This document shows, piece by piece, positions 55,392 through 64,000 of a stretch of 64,000 bases of DNA. Made by a program: the position numbers and the translations under genes. The number at the start of each line of letters is the position of its first letter. The stretch's first letter is position 1. This stretch comes from Pseudomonas gessardii (GTDB taxonomy: Bacteria > Pseudomonadota > Gammaproteobacteria > Pseudomonadales > Pseudomonadaceae): positions 1-64,000 of the forward strand of contig NZ_MNPU01000011.1 in NCBI RefSeq assembly GCF_001983165.1, read 5' to 3'. The notes beneath the pieces were generated by a model. That model searched no databases and was not told where the DNA came from. It saw only the letters and a list, made by a program, of their open reading frames with translations.

Positions 55392-57077
55392 ATGTTCAAT
55401 CGTCACCTGCCCCATTGGCCGGAGGGTGCGCCCCACCACCTGACACTGCCGGACACCAGTCTTTTCTGTAACCTGGAGATCGCTGCCCGGCGTTATCCGC
55501 AAAAGACCGCGATCATTTACTACGACACCCTCATCACCTACGCCCAGTTGCTCGATGAGGTCGAGCGACTGGCCGGGTATTTCCAGTCCCAAGGGATCAA
55601 GCGTGGCGACCGGGTGCTGCTGTTCATGCAGAACTCGCCTCAATTCATCATCACTTACTACGCCGCCTTGCGCGCCGACGCCATGGTGGTACCGCTCAAC
55701 CCCATGAGCCGCGCCAGCGAACTGGAACACTACCTGCAAGATACTGACGGCGAGATCGTCGTCTGCGCTCAGGATCTGGCGCCTTTTGTCACGCCGCTGC
55801 TCGGCCGCTTCAAGCTGCGCCAGGTGCTGACCACCGCTTATTGCCAATACCTGCGCCAGCCCACCGACCTGCCCCTGCCGCCCGAGTTGCTCGTTGCGGT
55901 GGAAACCGCGACGTTGCCTGGCGTGGTGCGCTGGCAGGCCGCACTCGATTGTGGCCAACAGCCTGGCCCGCACCTCAGTGGCGCTGACGATCACTGCGTA
56001 ATGCCTTACAGCTCCGGCACCACCGGCGTGCCCAAGGGCTGCCTGCACACCCATGCCTCAGTGATGGCGACGGCCGTGCATCGCCAGGCCTGGACTAACC
56101 GCACTTGTGAAGATGTGGTCCTGACCACCCTGCCGCTGTTCCATGTCGCCGGCATGCAGTCGTCGATGAACGGGCCGATTTTCAGTGGTGCCTGTGTGGT
56201 GGTCATGACCCGTTGGAACCGCGAAGTTGCCGCGCAGTTGATGCAGCGTTATCGCGTCAGCAACTGGTCCAATATCGTCACCATGGCCGTGGACTTCCTG
56301 ACCCAGGAAGGGCTCGATCGCTATGACTTGTCCAGCCTCGATTACATTGGCGGTGGCGGTGCGGCGATGCCCGGGCCGGTCAAGAACAAGCTCAAACAGC
56401 TATTGGGCCTGGACTACATCGAAGGCTACGGCATGACCGAAACCATGGCAGCGACCCATATGAACCCCAAGGCACGCAGCAAATCCCAATGCCTGGGCAT
56501 TCCGGCGTTCGACGTGGACTCGCGCGTTATCGACAGTACGACTGGCCTGGAACTGGCGCCCCATGAGGTAGGGGAAATAGTCTGCCACGGCCCGCAAATT
56601 TTCAAAGGCTACTGGCGGCTCCCGCACGACACCGAAAAAGCCTTTATCGAACTGCAAGGTAAACGTTTCCTGCGCACCGGCGACCTCGGTTACTACGACG
56701 AAGACGGCTACTTCTTCATGGTCGACCGGATCAAGCGAATGATTAACGCCTCCGGCTACAAGGTCTGGCCTTCGGAAGTCGAAAGCCTGATGTACCGCCA
56801 TCCGGCGATCAAGCAGTGCTGCGTCATTTCCTCCCCCGACGCACGCCGCGGGGAGGCCGTCAAAGCCCTGGTGACCCTGCACCCCGAGCGACAGGACACC
56901 ACGGCCGACGACATCATCGAGTGGTGCAAGGCCAATATGTCGGCCTATAAAGTCCCCGCCACTATTGAGTTTCGCGAGCATCTGCCGCAATCAGGCGCCG
57001 GCAAACTGCTATGGCGCCAGTTGCAGGATGAAGAATGGGCCGCCCACGCCCCCACCAGTACTGGCACAGGAAACTGA
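55392..57077 (+). CDS. Acyl-CoA ligase (AMP-binding)
   Basis: A 561-aa adenylate-forming ligase. Visible are the AMP motif YSSGTTGVPKG (with the following CLHTH), GYGMTE, GDLGYYDEDGYFFMVDRIKRMINASGYKVWPSEVE and the catalytic Lys in QSGAGKLLWRQL. It activates a carboxylic acid to its CoA ester as the first pathway step. The length and motifs suggest a fatty-acid or aryl-acid ligase, not PaaK. The thiolase gene follows three bases after its stop. Confidence 0.9.
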   Translation: MFNRHLPHWPEGAPHHLTLPDTSLFCNLEIAARRYPQKTAIIYYDTLITYAQLLDEVERLAGYFQSQGIKRGDRVLLFMQNSPQFIITYYAALRADAMVVPLNPMSRASELEHYLQDTDGEIVVCAQDLAPFVTPLLGRFKLRQVLTTAYCQYLRQPTDLPLPPELLVAVETATLPGVVRWQAALDCGQQPGPHLSGADDHCVMPYSSGTTGVPKGCLHTHASVMATAVHRQAWTNRTCEDVVLTTLPLFHVAGMQSSMNGPIFSGACVVVMTRWNREVAAQLMQRYRVSNWSNIVTMAVDFLTQEGLDRYDLSSLDYIGGGGAAMPGPVKNKLKQLLGLDYIEGYGMTETMAATHMNPKARSKSQCLGIPAFDVDSRVIDSTTGLELAPHEVGEIVCHGPQIFKGYWRLPHDTEKAFIELQGKRFLRTGDLGYYDEDGYFFMVDRIKRMINASGYKVWPSEVESLMYRHPAIKQCCVISSPDARRGEAVKALVTLHPERQDTTADDIIEWCKANMSAYKVPATIEFREHLPQSGAGKLLWRQLQDEEWAAHAPTSTGTGN

Positions 57078-57080
57078 TTG

Positions 57081-58265
57081 ATGTCTGACGCCGTTATTGT
57101 CTCCACCGCGCGTACCGCCCTCGGCAAATCCTACCGGGGCGCCCTGAACAACACCCACAGCATCGACCTGGCCGGGCATGTGATCCAGCACGCCGTGGCC
57201 CGGGCCGGGATTGATCCGGGGTTGATTGAAGATGTGATCCTCGGTGCGACGTTTCATGAAGGCGCCCAGGGCAAGAACATGGCGCGCCTGGCCGCCATTC
57301 GTGGCGGGCTGTCCAGCGCCACGGCGGGGTTGTCGATCAACCGTTTTTGCAGCTCGGGCCTGCAAGCCATTGCCCTCGCGGCCCAACGTATCGTGTCGGA
57401 GAAAGTCCCGGCGATGATTGCCGGCGGCGTGGAATCCATCAGCCTGCTGCAAAACGACAAGCTCAATACCGATCGCGGGCAGAACCCGTGGCTGCGGGAA
57501 CACAAACCCGAGCTTTACCTGTCGATGATTGAAACCGCCGACATCGTTGCCCGGCGCTACCACATCAGCCGCGAGGCCCAGGACGAATACGCCCTGCTCA
57601 GCCAACAGCGCACCGCCGCCGCCCAGGCCGCAGGTTTGTTTGATGAGGAGATTGTGCCCTTCAGCACCCACATGCTGGTCAAGGACAAACACAGCGGCGA
57701 GGTCAGTGAACAGGCGGTAACCCTGACGCAGGACGAGTGCAACCGCCCCTCCACCACCCTGGCCAACCTGGCCTTGCTGGAGCCGGTGCGCGGTGCCGGG
57801 CAATTCATTACGGCGGGCAATGCCAGCCAGCTGTCTGACGGGGCGTCGGTGTGCCTGGTCATGGACAGTCTGTATGCCGAACGCAACAACCTCGAGCCAC
57901 TGGGCATTTTTCGCGGTTTTGCCGTGGCCGGTTGCGAGCCGGACGAGATGGGCATCGGCCCGGTCTACGCCATCCCCCGCCTGCTCAAGCGCAACGGCCT
58001 GAACGTCGACGATATCGACTTGTGGGAACTCAATGAAGCCTTCGCCTCGCAGGTGATCTACTGCCGCGAGAAGCTGGGCATCCCCCTGGACAAGATGAAC
58101 GTCAACGGCGGCTCCATCTCCATCGGCCATCCTTATGGCGTCACCGGCTCACGCCTGACCGGCCATGCCCTGATCGAAGGCAAACGGCGCGGCGCCAGAT
58201 ATGTGGTGGTGACCATGTGCATCGGCGGCGGGCAAGGGGCTGCGGGGTTGTTCGAGGTCGTTTAA
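57081..58265 (+). CDS. Thiolase (acetyl-CoA C-acyltransferase)
   Basis: A 394-aa thiolase with the acyl-accepting Cys in [11 protein letters not shown] (about residue 90), His in [12 protein letters not shown] and the second Cys in [10 protein letters not shown]. It releases acetyl-CoA from a 3-ketoacyl-CoA. The start at 57081 (MSDAVIV) is three bases after the ligase stop, with AGGA nine bases upstream, so the two genes are coupled. Substrate chain unknown. Confidence 0.92.
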   Translation: MSDAVIVSTARTALGKSYRGALNNTHSIDLAGHVIQHAVARAGIDPGLIEDVILGATFHEGAQGKNMARLAAIRGGLSSATAGLSINRFCSSGLQAIALAAQRIVSEKVPAMIAGGVESISLLQNDKLNTDRGQNPWLREHKPELYLSMIETADIVARRYHISREAQDEYALLSQQRTAAAQAAGLFDEEIVPFSTHMLVKDKHSGEVSEQAVTLTQDECNRPSTTLANLALLEPVRGAGQFITAGNASQLSDGASVCLVMDSLYAERNNLEPLGIFRGFAVAGCEPDEMGIGPVYAIPRLLKRNGLNVDDIDLWELNEAFASQVIYCREKLGIPLDKMNVNGGSISIGHPYGVTGSRLTGHALIEGKRRGARYVVVTMCIGGGQGAAGLFEVV

Positions 58266-58297
58266 AAGCAGAACCAGAGCGCGAAGCTGCGTTCCCC

Positions 58298-58383
58298 TGT
58301 GGGAGCTGGCTTGCCTGCGATGGCGGTGGATCAGTCACTGAATATGTCGGCTGAACCACCGCTATCGCGAGCCCGCTCCCACA
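58298..58383. repeat. REP inverted pair
   Basis: TGTGGGAGCTGGCTTGCCTGCGATGGCGGT (left) with CACCGCTATCGCGAGCCCGCTCCCACA (right), imperfect, between the convergent thiolase genes. Same class as 18583-18676 but more diverged. Confidence 0.75.
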
Positions 58384-58399
58384 CTTGTATGGGGTGGCT

Positions 58400-59602
58400 T
58401 CAGTCAAGCCGTTCGATCACACAGGCAATGCCCTGGCCAATCCCGATGCACAGGCTCACCAGCGCGTAGCGCCCTTGCTGGCGCTCCAGGCTACGCAAGG
58501 CCGTCAGGGCCAAGCGGGCACCCGAGGCGCCCAACGGATGGCCAATGGCAATCGCACCGCCCAGGGCATTCAAACGCGGATCGTCAAAGGCCAGGCCCAA
58601 CTCTTTAGCGCACCCCAGCACCTGGGTGGCGAAGGCTTCATTGATTTCAATCACATCCATATCCGCCAGGCTGAGCCCGGCACGCGCCAAGGCCTTGCCA
58701 ATGGCCGGAACCGGCCCCAGGCCCATCACCCTGGGCGCAACCCCCGCGACCGCACCGGCCACGATCCGTGCCCGAGGCCTGACCCCGTACCGCTCACCGA
58801 TCGCACGGTTGCCAACGATCAGCGCCGCCGCCCCATCGTTGATCCCCGAGGCATTCCCCGCCGTGACCACTCCGTCGTCGAACAGCGCCCCCAGCCGGGC
58901 AAGCGCCGGCTCATCGGTGGACGGCCGTGGGTGCTCATCAGCCAGTACCTCCTTGGGCGGCAACTTGCGTCCTTGTGGCACCAACACCGACATCAGTTCC
59001 CCGTCATAAAAACCCTCGGCCAGCGCCTTGGCATACAGCGCCTGGCTACGCGCGGCGAACGCATCACTGTCGGCCCGGCTGATACCCAGGTCGCGCGCAA
59101 TGTTATCGGCGGTTTGCGGCATGCTGTCGGCGCCGAATTCGGCCTCGATCAGCGGGTTGGGAAAACGCGCACCGATGCTGCTGTCGAAGACCTGGAAGGC
59201 CCGGGAGAATGCCGCCTCGCTCTTGCCGACGACAAACGGCGCACGGCTCATGCTCTCGGTGCCGCCAGCGATAAACAACTGGCCCTCATCGCAACGGATC
59301 ATCCGGTTCACATCCAGCAACGCCGCCAGCCCCGAGCCGCACAAGCGGTTGACAGTCAAGCCCCCCGTGGTCAATGGCAAGCCCGCGAGCAATGCCGCAT
59401 TGCGGGCAACGTTGCGCGCATCTTCACCGGCCTGGCAGGCACACCCCGCCACGACGTCTTCATAGTCGGCGCCTGCAAACGAGCTGCGCGCCACCAGGGC
59501 ACGAATGACTTCGCCCAGCAAGTCATCGGGGCGCACGCTGGCCAAGGCGCCGGCGCTGCGGCCAAAAGGTGTACGCAGGCCATCATAGATATAAGCGGAC
59601 AT
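58400..59602 (-). CDS. Thiolase, PcaF/PaaJ-like
   Basis: A 400-aa thiolase with the 3-oxoadipyl-CoA thiolase-like signatures VNRLCGSGLAA (Cys near residue 90), NEAFATQVLG, ALGGAIAIGHPLGASGAR and CIGIGQG. It resembles PcaF/PaaJ, which release succinyl-CoA and acetyl-CoA from 3-oxoadipyl-CoA. It is two bases after the dehydrogenase gene on the same strand, hence the same operon. It is only partly similar to the other thiolase. Confidence 0.9.
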   Translation of the reverse strand: MSAYIYDGLRTPFGRSAGALASVRPDDLLGEVIRALVARSSFAGADYEDVVAGCACQAGEDARNVARNAALLAGLPLTTGGLTVNRLCGSGLAALLDVNRMIRCDEGQLFIAGGTESMSRAPFVVGKSEAAFSRAFQVFDSSIGARFPNPLIEAEFGADSMPQTADNIARDLGISRADSDAFAARSQALYAKALAEGFYDGELMSVLVPQGRKLPPKEVLADEHPRPSTDEPALARLGALFDDGVVTAGNASGINDGAAALIVGNRAIGERYGVRPRARIVAGAVAGVAPRVMGLGPVPAIGKALARAGLSLADMDVIEINEAFATQVLGCAKELGLAFDDPRLNALGGAIAIGHPLGASGARLALTALRSLERQQGRYALVSLCIGIGQGIACVIERLD

Positions 59603-59604
59603 GG

Positions 59605-61137
59605 TTATTGCTCCTGCACGGCAGAGGGATGATCAGGGGATTGCAGGCCCAGGCCCAGTTGGACCCGGCGACGCAGCCAAGGGCTGGGGCGGTAGCGCGG
59701 TTCTTCATAACAACCTTGAATACCGCGCAATACCGCAAGGATCTTGTCGGCGCCATAGAATTGGGCGAAGGCCAGCGGGCCGCGCGGATAACCCAGCGCC
59801 AGCATCACCGCACGGTCGAGGGTGGCCGGGGTGGCGATGCCCCGCTGGACGATTTCCGCCCCCAGGTTGACCACGCAGGCCACCACGCGCTGGATGATGA
59901 AACCGGGCGAGTCATTGATCACTTCCACCGGCACGCCACTGCTGCCGAGGGCCTGTACCGCCTGGGCTTCCAACGCAGGCTCAAGCGCCGGTTGGCGCAT
60001 CAACACCAGGCGCTTGGAAAAATCGCAGAAGGTGTCCAGGGCCAGGGTGCGCTCAGCCGGTAAACCCAGGCGCGCAATCATGCTACTGGCATCTTCCCCC
60101 AACGGGGTAATCAGGCAGATCGCGTTGGCCGGTGGTTGAGCATCCTCCTCAAGCGTCGCCCCGCCAGCGGCGAGCAAGGTTGCCACTGCGTCGCGCACGT
60201 GCAGCTCCTGGCTGTCGAGCCAGAAGGCCCGCTCGACCGCTACCACCGCGCGCTTGAGCGGGGGCGAACGCAGCTGTTGGCCGTCGACATACCGGTAGAA
60301 ACCCTGCCCGTCACTCTTGCGCCCCAGCAAACCGGCGGCCACGCGCTGGGCTGCCAGGTAGGAAGGCGTATAGCGGGGGTCACCATAAAACTGCGCGTAG
60401 ATCGACTCCATCACCCCGTGGGAAATATCCAGCCCGGTGAGGTCAAACAACTCGAACGGCCCCATGCGAAACCCCGGGCCATCGCGCAGGATGCGGTCGA
60501 TCTGCTCGACATCGGCGATGTTCTCGCCAAGGATGCGCAAGGCTTCAGTGCCATAGGCGCGACCGGCATGGTTGACCAGAAAACCCGGCGTGTCCGGGGT
60601 TTGCGCCGCAAAGTGGCCCGCGGCCTCGGCCAACGCGCACAAGCGCTCGACCACCTGCGCCTGGGTACGCTCACCGCGCACCACCTCGACGATCTTCATC
60701 AGCGGCACCGGGTTGAAGAAGTGAAACCCGGCAACCCGTTCGGGGTGCTGGCAACCGCTGGCGATCTGCGTAACGGACAACGAAGACGTGTTAGTCGCCA
60801 GCACGGCGCTCGGCGCAACGATGGCCTCCAACTGGCGAAACAGCCCTTGCTTGGCCTCCAGGTTCTCGACGATGGCTTCGATCAACAGATCGCAACCGGC
60901 CAAGGCTTCCAGGCTGGCGGCAGGCTGCATACGCGCCAGGGTCTGCTCCAACTGCTCGGGGCTGAGCTTGCCCTTGGCCACCTGGCGCGCCAACAGGTCC
61001 TTGTTAAAGCTCAGCGCCTGCTCGACTGCCTCGGGACGCACGTCATACAGCAGCACCTCGCAGCCTGACGTCGCAAACACCTGAACAATGCCACGCCCCA
61101 TGGCGCCACTGCCTATCACACCGATACGTGAAAACAT
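59605..61137 (-). CDS. 3-Hydroxyacyl-CoA dehydrogenase, PaaH type
   Basis: A 510-aa dehydrogenase with the NAD motif IGVIGSGAMGRGIVQVFATSG at the N-terminus, FFNPVPLMKIVEVV, DTPGFLVNH and two C-terminal HAD_C domains, the second near DSPGFIIQRVVACVVN. This two-HAD_C architecture (about 500 aa) is that of PaaH and related enzymes acting on 3-hydroxyadipyl-CoA in phenylacetate breakdown. It precedes the thiolase in one operon and is divergent from the thioesterase gene. Confidence 0.92.
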   Translation of the reverse strand: MFSRIGVIGSGAMGRGIVQVFATSGCEVLLYDVRPEAVEQALSFNKDLLARQVAKGKLSPEQLEQTLARMQPAASLEALAGCDLLIEAIVENLEAKQGLFRQLEAIVAPSAVLATNTSSLSVTQIASGCQHPERVAGFHFFNPVPLMKIVEVVRGERTQAQVVERLCALAEAAGHFAAQTPDTPGFLVNHAGRAYGTEALRILGENIADVEQIDRILRDGPGFRMGPFELFDLTGLDISHGVMESIYAQFYGDPRYTPSYLAAQRVAAGLLGRKSDGQGFYRYVDGQQLRSPPLKRAVVAVERAFWLDSQELHVRDAVATLLAAGGATLEEDAQPPANAICLITPLGEDASSMIARLGLPAERTLALDTFCDFSKRLVLMRQPALEPALEAQAVQALGSSGVPVEVINDSPGFIIQRVVACVVNLGAEIVQRGIATPATLDRAVMLALGYPRGPLAFAQFYGADKILAVLRGIQGCYEEPRYRPSPWLRRRVQLGLGLQSPDHPSAVQEQ

Positions 61138-61155
61138 GTCTTCTCCGAATTAATG

Positions 61156-61170
61156 TTTCGCTGTGCAGAA
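61156..61170. promoter_or_regulatory. Shared 15-base palindrome, copy 2
   Basis: TTTCGC-tgt-GCAGAA in the divergent promoter between the dehydrogenase-thiolase and thioesterase-membrane protein units. It matches copy 1 in 14 of 15 bases. Confidence 0.65.
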
Positions 61171-61310
61171 CCAGATTCCATATTGACTATGATATTAAAT
61201 ATTGTCAGGCTCAACTTCAATCAATAAACCGACTTTGCGGAACTTGGAAGTACAGGCCAAAAGGTCACTGCCCGCAAACGCGCCACGCCATAACAAGAAG
61301 AGAACACCCC

Positions 61311-61742
61311 ATGACCCCCACATCGCCTGCAACCGACCTGATCGGGCTGTTCAGTGGTTTTGCCGCTTACCTGGGCCTTGATCTGCTTGAATATGGCCAG
61401 GCTCGTACGGTCATCGCCCTGCAGATTCGCCCCGACCATCTCAACCAGGCCGGCAACCTGCACGGCGGCGTGATCGCGGCCATGGCCGACTCGGCCCTGG
61501 GCATGTGCGGCACCTGGCACGTCGATCCGGCCCAATGGCGCTTGTCCCTGACCTTGTCGCTGAACATCAACTACATGGCCCCCGCCCCGGCGGGCAGTCG
61601 GGTACGGGTCATCGCCCGGGTACGGGGCGGCGGGCCGAAAATCTACATGGCCGCTTGTGATGTGCTCGATGCCGAGGACAACCTGCTGGCCAGCGCCGAA
61701 GGGGTGTTCAAACATAGCCGCCTGCGGCGTCTGCCCGCGTGA
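61311..61742 (+). CDS. PaaI-type hotdog thioesterase
   Basis: A 143-aa hotdog-fold acyl-CoA thioesterase with the family motif NLHGGVIAAMADSALGM (about residues 50-66). Such enzymes hydrolyse dead-end CoA esters and free CoA during aromatic degradation. I start at 61311 (MTPTSPATDL); upstream in-frame codons would give an unlikely N-terminus. Its TGA overlaps the GTG of the next gene by four bases. Confidence 0.88.
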   Translation: MTPTSPATDLIGLFSGFAAYLGLDLLEYGQARTVIALQIRPDHLNQAGNLHGGVIAAMADSALGMCGTWHVDPAQWRLSLTLSLNINYMAPAPAGSRVRVIARVRGGGPKIYMAACDVLDAEDNLLASAEGVFKHSRLRRLPA

Positions 61743-63070
61743 AGCTGACACGCCTGCTGCCACTGGCCCTGCTCTGCGAACTGATTGCCCTGGGCACACG
61801 TACCACTGCGTTCAGCCTGATCGCAGCGCTGCTGTTCGGTTTGTTTTTTATCCGGCACTGGCAGTCGCTCATGCCCTACCCTCGGCGCCTGGGCCTGGCG
61901 ACGCTGGCGCTGCTCGCGCTATGGCTGGTCAAGGCCCCACTGGACCTGCCCACCGTCCAGCGCATCAGCAGCGCGGCCGCCTATTACGCGGCGTTCATTG
62001 GCGGCCTGGGGCTGATGGGTTGCCTGGTCAAGCGCCTGCCGGCACTGCGTGAGGTGCATCGTGTGTTGTTGCGTGGACCACGGGCCCTGCTCTATCCGCG
62101 CTACTTGTTGGCGGCGCTCGGGTTGGGCTCAATCCTCAGTTTCGGCATGCTCAACCTGATGTGTTCAACCCTGCACAGTTACCTGCAACACTTTGCCCCC
62201 GATCACCCGGCCCAACGCGATGGCCAGAGAGGCGTGCTGACCGCCGCCATTCGCGGCTTTGCCCTGGTGCCGTTAATCGCGCCAACCAGCATTGTCGTGG
62301 CGATCATTACCCGTGAAGTCCCCAGCCTGACCTGGACCGACCTGCTGCCCTACGGCGTGATCGCCACGGCGCTGCTGATGCTTATTGGCGCACGCACGGA
62401 AAACCGCCATTTGCAGACGCTGGTGGATGAGTCGCCAGAAATTCCCGCCGCCTCGCTCACACCGCTCGCCCTGGGCACGGCCCTGGGCATCGGCGCGATT
62501 GTCGCGCTGGCCAGCTTCAGTTGGCTGAACATCACCCAAGCGTCGTTGGTGGTGGTGCCGCTGCTGGTCAGTGGCTGGCTGTTCCTTGAGAGCCCTGGCA
62601 AAGCCTACGACGAATTGGCCGAGCATCTGGCGGGCATGCGCAATGAGGTCTTTATCTTTGGTTGTTCCGCGCTGTTCGGCGCGCTGTTCAATCAGCTGGT
62701 TTCCCTGGATCAACTGGTGCCGCTGCTGGGCGGCGCCTCCCAGGTATTTGTGCTGCAATGCATGGCCCTGCTGGGTATCGTAGGGCTCGCGCTGGTTGGC
62801 ATTGCGCCGATTATTACCCTGAGCATTTGTGCCGGCTTGCTGGCCCAATTGCAGGCGGCCGGTGTCAACCCCCTGGGGCCCGCCGTCAGCCTGGTCTGTG
62901 CCTTCTCCCTGGCGATGCTGCTCTCGCCCTTTGGGCCCGCCGTGCTGATCCTCGCGCGTACCGCAGGCACCTTGCCGTGGACGATTGTCCTCACCTGGAA
63001 TGGCCGCTTTGCGCTGATCGCCATCCCGGTATTACTTGCCCTGTCCTGGGTCGTGCAATGGAATCACTAG
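61739..63070 (+). CDS. Polytopic membrane protein of unrecognised family
   Basis: A 443-aa protein with about ten to twelve hydrophobic helices and almost no soluble domain apart from a short charged loop (about residues 108-165). I do not recognise the family. Two helix-breaking segments, VPLIAPTSIVV and LLSPFGPAVLI, sit in opposite halves, reminiscent of hairpin tips of ion-coupled carriers, which is speculation. It starts with GTG overlapping the thioesterase stop by four bases, so it belongs to the same operon. A role as substrate or product carrier is inferred from context. Confidence 0.7.
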   Translation: MKLTRLLPLALLCELIALGTRTTAFSLIAALLFGLFFIRHWQSLMPYPRRLGLATLALLALWLVKAPLDLPTVQRISSAAAYYAAFIGGLGLMGCLVKRLPALREVHRVLLRGPRALLYPRYLLAALGLGSILSFGMLNLMCSTLHSYLQHFAPDHPAQRDGQRGVLTAAIRGFALVPLIAPTSIVVAIITREVPSLTWTDLLPYGVIATALLMLIGARTENRHLQTLVDESPEIPAASLTPLALGTALGIGAIVALASFSWLNITQASLVVVPLLVSGWLFLESPGKAYDELAEHLAGMRNEVFIFGCSALFGALFNQLVSLDQLVPLLGGASQVFVLQCMALLGIVGLALVGIAPIITLSICAGLLAQLQAAGVNPLGPAVSLVCAFSLAMLLSPFGPAVLILARTAGTLPWTIVLTWNGRFALIAIPVLLALSWVVQWNH

Positions 63071-63088
63071 CGGAACAGGATTCCGCTA
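63068..63088. terminator. Palindrome at end of membrane-protein gene
   Basis: TAGCGGAA-cagga-TTCCGCTA with 8-bp perfect arms starting at the stop codon, followed by TGCTGCCTTTTTGCG. It may be a terminator; its halves GCGGAA and TTCCGC also equal the half-sites of the 15-base palindromes above, in reversed order. Confidence 0.55.
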
Positions 63089-63208
63089 TGCTGCCTTTTT
63101 GCGCAACTATTAAGTCATTGCATTGAAATCACGCCGATTACTGCCCACACTGCCCGGTATTATCGGCTAACCTCTTCCACTGCCTGCCCGCTGCCCACAT
63201 GAGCCTCC

Positions 63209-63997
63209 ATGACTGAAGAAATCGAAACGCCCGAGAACGAACCCAAGGACCGGAAATTCGTCGAAGCCCTGAGTCGGGGTCTCGAAGTGTTGCGCGCGTT
63301 CACCCACGGCAACGTCACCCGGGGCAACCAGGACATTGCGCGGATTACCGGGCTGCCCAAGCCCACAGTTTCGCGCCTGACCTACACCCTGACGCAGCTT
63401 GGCTACCTGAGCTACAACCAGGACGTGGAAAAATACCAACTCGACTCCGGGGTGCTGGCCCTGGGGTATGCCTATGTCAACAACCTGCGGGTTCGCCAGT
63501 TGGGCAAACCGCTGATGGACGAGTTCGCCCGGCGCACCAACACCACCGTTGGCCTCACCTGCCGCGACCGGCTCTCGATGATTTATGTGGAAAGCTGCCG
63601 CCCACCCGACGTGGCCAGCCTGCGCATGGAAGCCGGCGTGCGCCTGCCCTTGAGCACCACTGCGGCAGGCCGCGCCTACCTGGCCGCCACCCCGGAAAAC
63701 GAGCGGGCCCACCTGATCGGCGAAATTGCCAAGAAGGCCGGTGACGAATGGCCGGCCCTGGAGGTCTCGTTGAACGAATCGTTCCGCGAGTATGAAGAGT
63801 TCGGTTTTTGCCTGTCCCTCGGCGAGTGGGACCGCAACGTCAACGCCGCAGGCGTTCCGCTGCGCCTGGCCGACGGCAGCATCATGGCCCTGACCTGCGG
63901 CGCGCCGAAATTCCAACTGCCGACCGACACCCTGCAAAGCTCCCTGGCCCATCAACTGGTGATGTTGGCCAGGGACATCGAAAGCCTGGGCGCCTGA
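63209..63997 (+). CDS. IclR-family transcriptional regulator
   Basis: A 262-aa IclR protein: N-terminal winged helix (residues about 14-75, GLEVLRAFTHGNVTRGNQDIARITGLPKPTVSRLTYTLTQLGYL) and a C-terminal IclR effector domain (TTVGLTCRDRLSMIYVESCRP, LPLSTTAAGRAYLA). It follows the catabolic genes and is the natural regulator of the cluster. It may bind the 15-base palindromes. It ends three bases before the window edge. Confidence 0.9.
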   Translation: MTEEIETPENEPKDRKFVEALSRGLEVLRAFTHGNVTRGNQDIARITGLPKPTVSRLTYTLTQLGYLSYNQDVEKYQLDSGVLALGYAYVNNLRVRQLGKPLMDEFARRTNTTVGLTCRDRLSMIYVESCRPPDVASLRMEAGVRLPLSTTAAGRAYLAATPENERAHLIGEIAKKAGDEWPALEVSLNESFREYEEFGFCLSLGEWDRNVNAAGVPLRLADGSIMALTCGAPKFQLPTDTLQSSLAHQLVMLARDIESLGA

Positions 63998-64000
63998 TCG

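Overview
The window is chromosomal DNA of a Pseudomonas, most likely of the P. fluorescens group. This rests on protein content (OprP-type porin, HrpA, AceK, an OprP/ECF-sigma/FabH neighbourhood reminiscent of PA3279-PA3286 of P. aeruginosa, RNase D-YcgL, PobA with an AraC-type regulator), on GC-rich codon use, and on REP-type inverted repeats (core GTGGGAGCGGGCTTGCTCGC) at gene ends. I see no rRNA, tRNA, CRISPR array, prophage or complete insertion sequence. Genes are densely packed on both strands.

Layout. 1-9.9 kb: OprP/OprO-type porin, ECF sigma factor with overlapping zinc-finger anti-sigma gene, FabH-like condensing enzyme, helicase HrpA and isocitrate dehydrogenase kinase/phosphatase AceK. 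10-18.6 kb: two convergent DMT exporters, a small accessory pair (GNAT-like protein plus 54-residue basic protein), LpxO-type lipid A hydroxylase, cysteine synthase CysK, a DUF748 protein and a MoxR ATPase/VWA pair. 18.7-22.2 kb: 5-oxoprolinase operon pxpA-pxpB-pxpC with a divergent LysR gene. 22.3-34.7 kb: mostly conserved housekeeping and hypothetical genes (glutamine amidotransferase, oligopeptidase B, YajD, TrmH-family methyltransferase, YcgN, nitroreductase, 2-hydroxyacid dehydrogenase, YcgL, RNase D, methyltransferase) and a secreted pseudo-peptidase. 34.7-39.5 kb: glutamine synthetase-like enzyme and the cyanate locus cynR / cynT-cynS, followed by a secreted double-Cache protein. 39.5-51.5 kb: DHA2 exporter, pobA/pobR, LysR-linked MBL-fold and NmrA-like genes, a CynX-type transporter, two LysR genes, several small proteins and a RelBE toxin-antitoxin pair with a recognisable operator.

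51.8-64 kb: nitronate monooxygenase, then a catabolic island: PadR and LysR genes, enoyl-CoA hydratase, acyl-CoA ligase, two thiolases, PaaH-type 3-hydroxyacyl-CoA dehydrogenase, PaaI-type thioesterase, an unrecognised polytopic membrane protein and an IclR regulator. A near-identical 15-bp palindrome lies upstream of the ligase-thiolase unit and in the divergent promoter of the dehydrogenase and thioesterase units, which suggests one regulon. It resembles a CoA-dependent ring- or side-chain beta-oxidation pathway without an acyl-CoA dehydrogenase; the substrate is unknown. I consider this the best candidate for an undescribed system in the window.

Limits: everything is read by eye. Family assignments come from recognised motifs and length, not from searches. 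Start codons were moved to internal ATG/GTG codons where a Shine-Dalgarno sequence or the family N-terminus favours them.
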